Origin: an uncultured Emergencia sp.
GTDB taxonomy: Bacteria > Bacillota > Clostridia > Peptostreptococcales > Anaerovoracaceae
Direction of reading: 5' to 3'
NCBI GenBank assembly: GCA_902476665.1
Contig: CABSEO010000152.1
Location: forward strand, 1 to 5,659
DNA length: 5,659 bases
Position 1 is the first letter of the stretch. The number at the start of each line of letters is the position of its first letter. The notes under the pieces were generated by a model. The model was not told the origin of the DNA. It was given only the letters and a program-made list of their open reading frames with translations, and did no database searches. This document shows positions 4,402 through 5,659 of the stretch, one piece after another. Position numbers and translations under genes: made by a program.

Positions 4402-5659
4402 TCACGGTAAATAACGTACATATATCATAACCATGGAGATCAGAATCACAAGTATGGTCGCCGGAGCCATAGATTTGCAATATCTTCCCCACTTGATCAT
4501 ATGACCGCTCTTTGCTGCTGTGGCAATACCCACAACATTGGCAGATGCTCCGATCGGTGTGGCACTTCCTCCAATATCGGTTCCCATAGCAAGTGCCCAT
4601 GCAAGGATGGAAATCTCAATCCCCTGTGTAGCTGCCAGACTGTTGATCACTGGGATCATGGTAGCAGCAAATGGAATATTATCAATAAATGCACTTGCAA
4701 TTGCAGATACCCAGATGATAATGGCAATCATTACTTTCAGATTACCTCCACTGACATTTCCGATAAAGCCAGCCAGCAGCGTAAGGATTCCGGTCTTTTC
4801 CAGACCTCCTACGACGACAAACAGTCCTACAAAGAACAGAAGGGTTTTGTAATCTACTTTCTTCAGAAGATCAAGTGCATCTCTTCCTGCTGTAAGCAAT
4901 GTGACAAGAGCAATGAATACTCCAATGCATGATACAGTAAGTCCGGTCTGTGAATGTGTTACCAGAAGAACCACTGCACACAGGAAGATGATCCAGCTGA
5001 TCACAAATCCACCCTTGCTGGTGATAGCCTCTGAAGGATCCGGATAATCTGCCGGATTCTTTGTGACGGCATTAGATGTCAGTTCCTTTCTGAATACCAG
5101 ATAGAAATAAATCACAACTGCAACAAGACTTACAATTGCGATCAGACCTGTATTGGTCACAAAGTCGGAAAATGACATTCCCAGGGATGTTCCGATGATA
5201 ATGTTTGGCGGATCTCCGCACATAGTAGCCGATCCACCAAGATTTGCGCAAAAGATCTCAGACAGGATCATTGGCACAGGGTTAAACTTTAACAGCTGGG
5301 ACAATTCCACCGTAACAGCTGCCAGGAACAGGATCACGGTAATGCTGTCGATAAACATTGCAAGTACAAAGGAAAGTACCATAAATGTGATAAAAATCGG
5401 GATAATCTGGTATTTGACCATCTTGGCGATCTTCATACACAGCCAGCGGAAAAATCCGGATTTGGCCATACCTTCCACCATAATCATCATTCCGGCAATA
5501 AATACGATGGTTTCCCAGTTAATACCGCCAGAGGATTCACTGGCCTGTCCGGTTGTGTGCCAGAATGCTTCTGTGAAAAAGGTTTTCAGGTTCAAGGTAT
5601 CTATAATCGCACTTGGGCTACGCATACAGATACCAAAAATAACTACCAGGGTCAGAAGA
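4402..5659 (-). CDS. ArsB-NhaD/SLC13-superfamily permease, N-terminus beyond right edge
   Basis: An integral membrane ion or anion transporter; 418 codons are visible. The frame stays open to the window edge (LLTLVVIFGIC precedes the Met at 5625, with no ribosome site there), so the true start lies outside. Numbering from that Met, INWETIVFIAGMMIMVEGMA (35-54) is the typical early segment. The two inverted halves are marked by paired motifs: AMFIDSITVILFLAAV (89-104) with LGGSATMCGDPPNIIIG (129-145), and SAFIDNIPFAATMIPV (311-326) with IGGSATPIGASANVVGI (351-367). The GDPPNIIIG and GASANVV re-entrant loops are hallmarks of the superfamily, where they bind the coupling ion and substrate. A hydrophilic loop at 178-206 joins the halves. 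Roughly 10-11 membrane segments are visible. Substrate (sodium/proton exchange, arsenite or an organic anion) cannot be told from sequence; an NhaD-like role is plausible. First visible gene of an operon with the kinase-like gene. Confidence 0.9.
   Translation of the reverse strand, partial: LLTLVVIFGICMRSPSAIIDTLNLKTFFTEAFWHTTGQASESSGGINWETIVFIAGMMIMVEGMAKSGFFRWLCMKIAKMVKYQIIPIFITFMVLSFVLAMFIDSITVILFLAAVTVELSQLLKFNPVPMILSEIFCANLGGSATMCGDPPNIIIGTSLGMSFSDFVTNTGLIAIVSLVAVVIYFYLVFRKELTSNAVTKNPADYPDPSEAITSKGGFVISWIIFLCAVVLLVTHSQTGLTVSCIGVFIALVTLLTAGRDALDLLKKVDYKTLLFFVGLFVVVGGLEKTGILTLLAGFIGNVSGGNLKVMIAIIIWVSAIASAFIDNIPFAATMIPVINSLAATQGIEISILAWALAMGTDIGGSATPIGASANVVGIATAAKSGHMIKWGRYCKSMAPATILVILISMVMIYVRYLP

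Noticed and set aside
4386..4421. Longer kinase start at the ATG at 4421 (12 extra residues)
   Set aside because: It overlaps the permease gene, lacks a good ribosome site, and adds residues outside the conserved family start; the ATG at 4385 has GGGAGG at 9 nt.
3912..4932. Plus-strand frames at 3912-4169, 4501-4932 and 4520-4852 and a minus-strand frame at 4382-4600
   Set aside because: They are shadows of the kinase-like and permease genes, which have clear family motifs in their own frames.
5592..5625. ATG at 5625 as the true start of the permease
   Set aside because: No ribosome binding site precedes it, and the upstream codons stay open and encode a hydrophobic segment continuous with the first membrane helix.

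Overview
The window looks like chromosomal DNA of a gut-type Firmicute, most likely a Lachnospiraceae/Clostridia member. The reasons are moderate-to-low GC, strong GGAGG-type ribosome binding sites, A/T-rich gene borders, and the protein families present (GH13 amylosucrase-like enzyme, LacI/GalR regulator, DUF624/YesL membrane protein, Cytidylate_kin2 kinase, SLC13/ArsB-NhaD permease). The genus is an inference; no rRNA or other marker gene is present. Every gene I can support is on the minus strand, so transcription runs from high to low coordinates.

Right part (5659 to about 3677): an ion/anion permease of the ArsB-NhaD/SLC13 superfamily, whose N-terminus lies outside the window, is followed 16 nt later by a cytidylate-kinase-like protein. 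The two form a tight operon. After the kinase stop come a 9-bp tandem repeat and then a strong intrinsic terminator.

Middle and left part (about 3660 to 1): a carbohydrate locus. In transcription order it holds a DUF624/YesL-like membrane protein gene (broken), a LacI-family regulator (intact), a Gfo/Idh/MocA oxidoreductase gene (heavily broken) and an amylosucrase-like GH13 enzyme (intact as far as visible; it runs off the left edge). The DUF624 gene and the LacI gene each have a TTGACA -35 box with a 17-bp spacer, and each has the same palindrome GGAAAG-NN-CTTTCC just downstream of the promoter. This points to one regulator controlling its own gene and the DUF624 gene. The accessory genes have lost function while the regulator and the sugar enzyme remain open, so the locus appears to be eroding.

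The 360-bp gap between the DUF624 pseudogene and the LacI gene holds a compact 55-nt three-way-junction-like inverted-repeat element and no convincing gene. I see no CRISPR array, tRNA, rRNA, complete insertion sequence or defence system. The points most worth following are the paired operators, the three-stem element and the kinase/permease pairing.
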